A stretch of DNA of 7,084 bases, taken from an uncultured Clostridia bacterium. GTDB lineage: Bacteria; Bacillota; Clostridia; Christensenellales; Aristaeellaceae. Each line of letters starts with the position of its first letter. Position 1 is the stretch's first letter. The stretch lies in the NCBI GenBank assembly GCA_946615495.1, contig CAMOHY010000112.1, positions 1 through 7,084 of the forward strand. The letters run 5' to 3'. Positions 6,408-7,084 of this stretch are shown piece after piece. The position numbers and the translations under genes were made by a program. The notes below the pieces were generated by a model. The model was not told the origin of the DNA. It did no database searches and saw only the letters and a program-made list of their open reading frames with translations.

Positions 6408-7084
6408 TTATTCGGCAACCACGCTCACGGTGATTTCCACAGTGGTGATATTGCCGGCGTAGTCTATCACCGAAAGTTCCACAGGATATTCGTCGGGAGT
6501 GGAGGTATCCAGCTGGCTCACATCGGCGGTCACATTTTCCTTCAGGTCCAGACCGTCCGCGTCGGCAGCCACGTCCACAAACTGGCCGGCCCAGTCGATA
6601 TCGGCGGTGTTGCTGTCCATGGCCACGGTGGGCAGCTCTTCCTTCACGGTCAGGGTGGGGGCGGTGGTGTTGTCGGGATTGAACACGTACACGTTCAGCT
6701 TGGCGCTGCCTTCGTTGCCGGCCTTATCGGCGAAGATGCCCTTCACCTGATAGGTGCCGACGGTGGTGCTGTCCACCTTGGACACGTCATAGGTGGCGGC
6801 AGCGGGATCCAGCACGCCGTCAAAGCCGTCCTCGGCGGTGAAATACTCGGAAAAGTCAATCAGGCCCACGTCGGTGCCCAGGCCCAGGGCCACGCTGCCG
6901 GAAGCCTTCACGGAAGGAGCCTGGTTGTCGTGCAGCTCGTTGCTGCCCAGAATCGCTTCCATCTGGGCCATGGTGTCGGTGAACTGGTTCATGTTCGCTT
7001 CGATGGCTACTTCGTAAGAAGGCATGCCTTCCACGCCGTAGAAGCCCTTGCCCACGATGCGGTCCCAAGGATCGCGCATGCCCA
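6408..7084 (-). CDS. C-terminal part of a surface protein with two Ig-like (DUF5011-type) modules (partial)
   Basis: The frame is open to the right edge of the window, and the codon before the first visible Met (7079) is a Gly codon with no ribosome site visible, so this is most likely the end of a longer protein. Counting from that Met, 223 residues are visible. Residues 1-50 (MRDPWDRIVGKGFYGVEGMP and onward) are not recognised. Residues 52-133 form an Ig-like module of the DUF5011 type: DNQAP start, G-x-x-V-x-L-x-x-Y-F, ED-x-DG, then VDSTTVGTYQVKGIFADKAGNEG. A second, more divergent copy is at 137-221 (TAPTLTV to DEYPVELSVIDYAGNITTVE). Such modules are typically spacers or adhesion domains of exported proteins. 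No cell-wall sorting motif or membrane helix follows; the protein ends in VSVVAE. It could be another extracellular component of the same transport locus, but the missing part is needed to say so. Confidence 0.8.
   Translation of the reverse strand, partial: GMRDPWDRIVGKGFYGVEGMPSYEVAIEANMNQFTDTMAQMEAILGSNELHDNQAPSVKASGSVALGLGTDVGLIDFSEYFTAEDGFDGVLDPAAATYDVSKVDSTTVGTYQVKGIFADKAGNEGSAKLNVYVFNPDNTTAPTLTVKEELPTVAMDSNTADIDWAGQFVDVAADADGLDLKENVTADVSQLDTSTPDEYPVELSVIDYAGNITTVEITVSVVAE

Noticed and set aside
1..7084. CRISPR array, tRNA or rRNA genes, insertion sequence or attachment site
   Set aside because: No spaced direct repeats, cloverleaf, transposase or terminal inverted repeats were seen. 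The window is almost entirely coding on one strand.

Overview
The window looks like chromosomal DNA from a fairly GC-rich member of the Clostridia (Bacillota). This rests on four things: strong AGGAGGG-type ribosome sites, a Gram-positive style CUT1 sugar-import operon without its own ATPase gene, surface proteins held by membrane helices, and Ig-like surface domains. A gut or anaerobic Clostridia relative is a reasonable guess, but nothing here fixes the genus. Every supported gene is on the minus strand, so the window is read biologically from right to left.

Layout in transcription order. (1) From the right edge to 6408 is the C-terminal part of a surface protein that ends in two Ig-like modules of the DUF5011 kind. 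(2) From 6407 to 6285 is a 123-base gap with two GC-rich hairpins. The second is followed by a T-rich run and reads as an intrinsic terminator. (3) From 6284 to 3342 is a very large (980 aa) membrane-anchored solute-binding protein: an N-terminal membrane helix, two related beta-sandwich-like modules, a helical segment, then a family 1 sugar-binding-protein domain. (4) From 3345 to 2437 and from 2423 to 1512 are the two CUT1 permeases (MalF-like and MalG-like). (5) From 1497 to 37 is a secreted, C-terminally membrane-tethered protein with a predicted six-bladed NHL-type propeller and a short TPR-like helical segment. (6) From 40 off the left edge is the start of another gene, translationally coupled to the propeller gene.

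Genes 3 to 6 form one tight operon. The junctions are a 4-base ATGA overlap, 13 bases, 14 bases and another ATGA overlap, and each downstream gene has a strong ribosome site. Together they describe a carbohydrate (or carbohydrate-like ligand) importer whose capture protein is tethered to the membrane and carries extra putative glycan-binding modules, made together with a tethered propeller/TPR accessory protein. The ATPase is not in the window and may be a shared MsmX-type protein encoded elsewhere. The substrate cannot be read from the sequence.

The most interesting points are the architecture of the 980-aa binding protein, the unexplained tethered propeller inside the transport operon, and the control of the operon's first gene. 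That gene sits about 28 bases past a terminator, with no visible promoter and no ribosome site at its first ATG.
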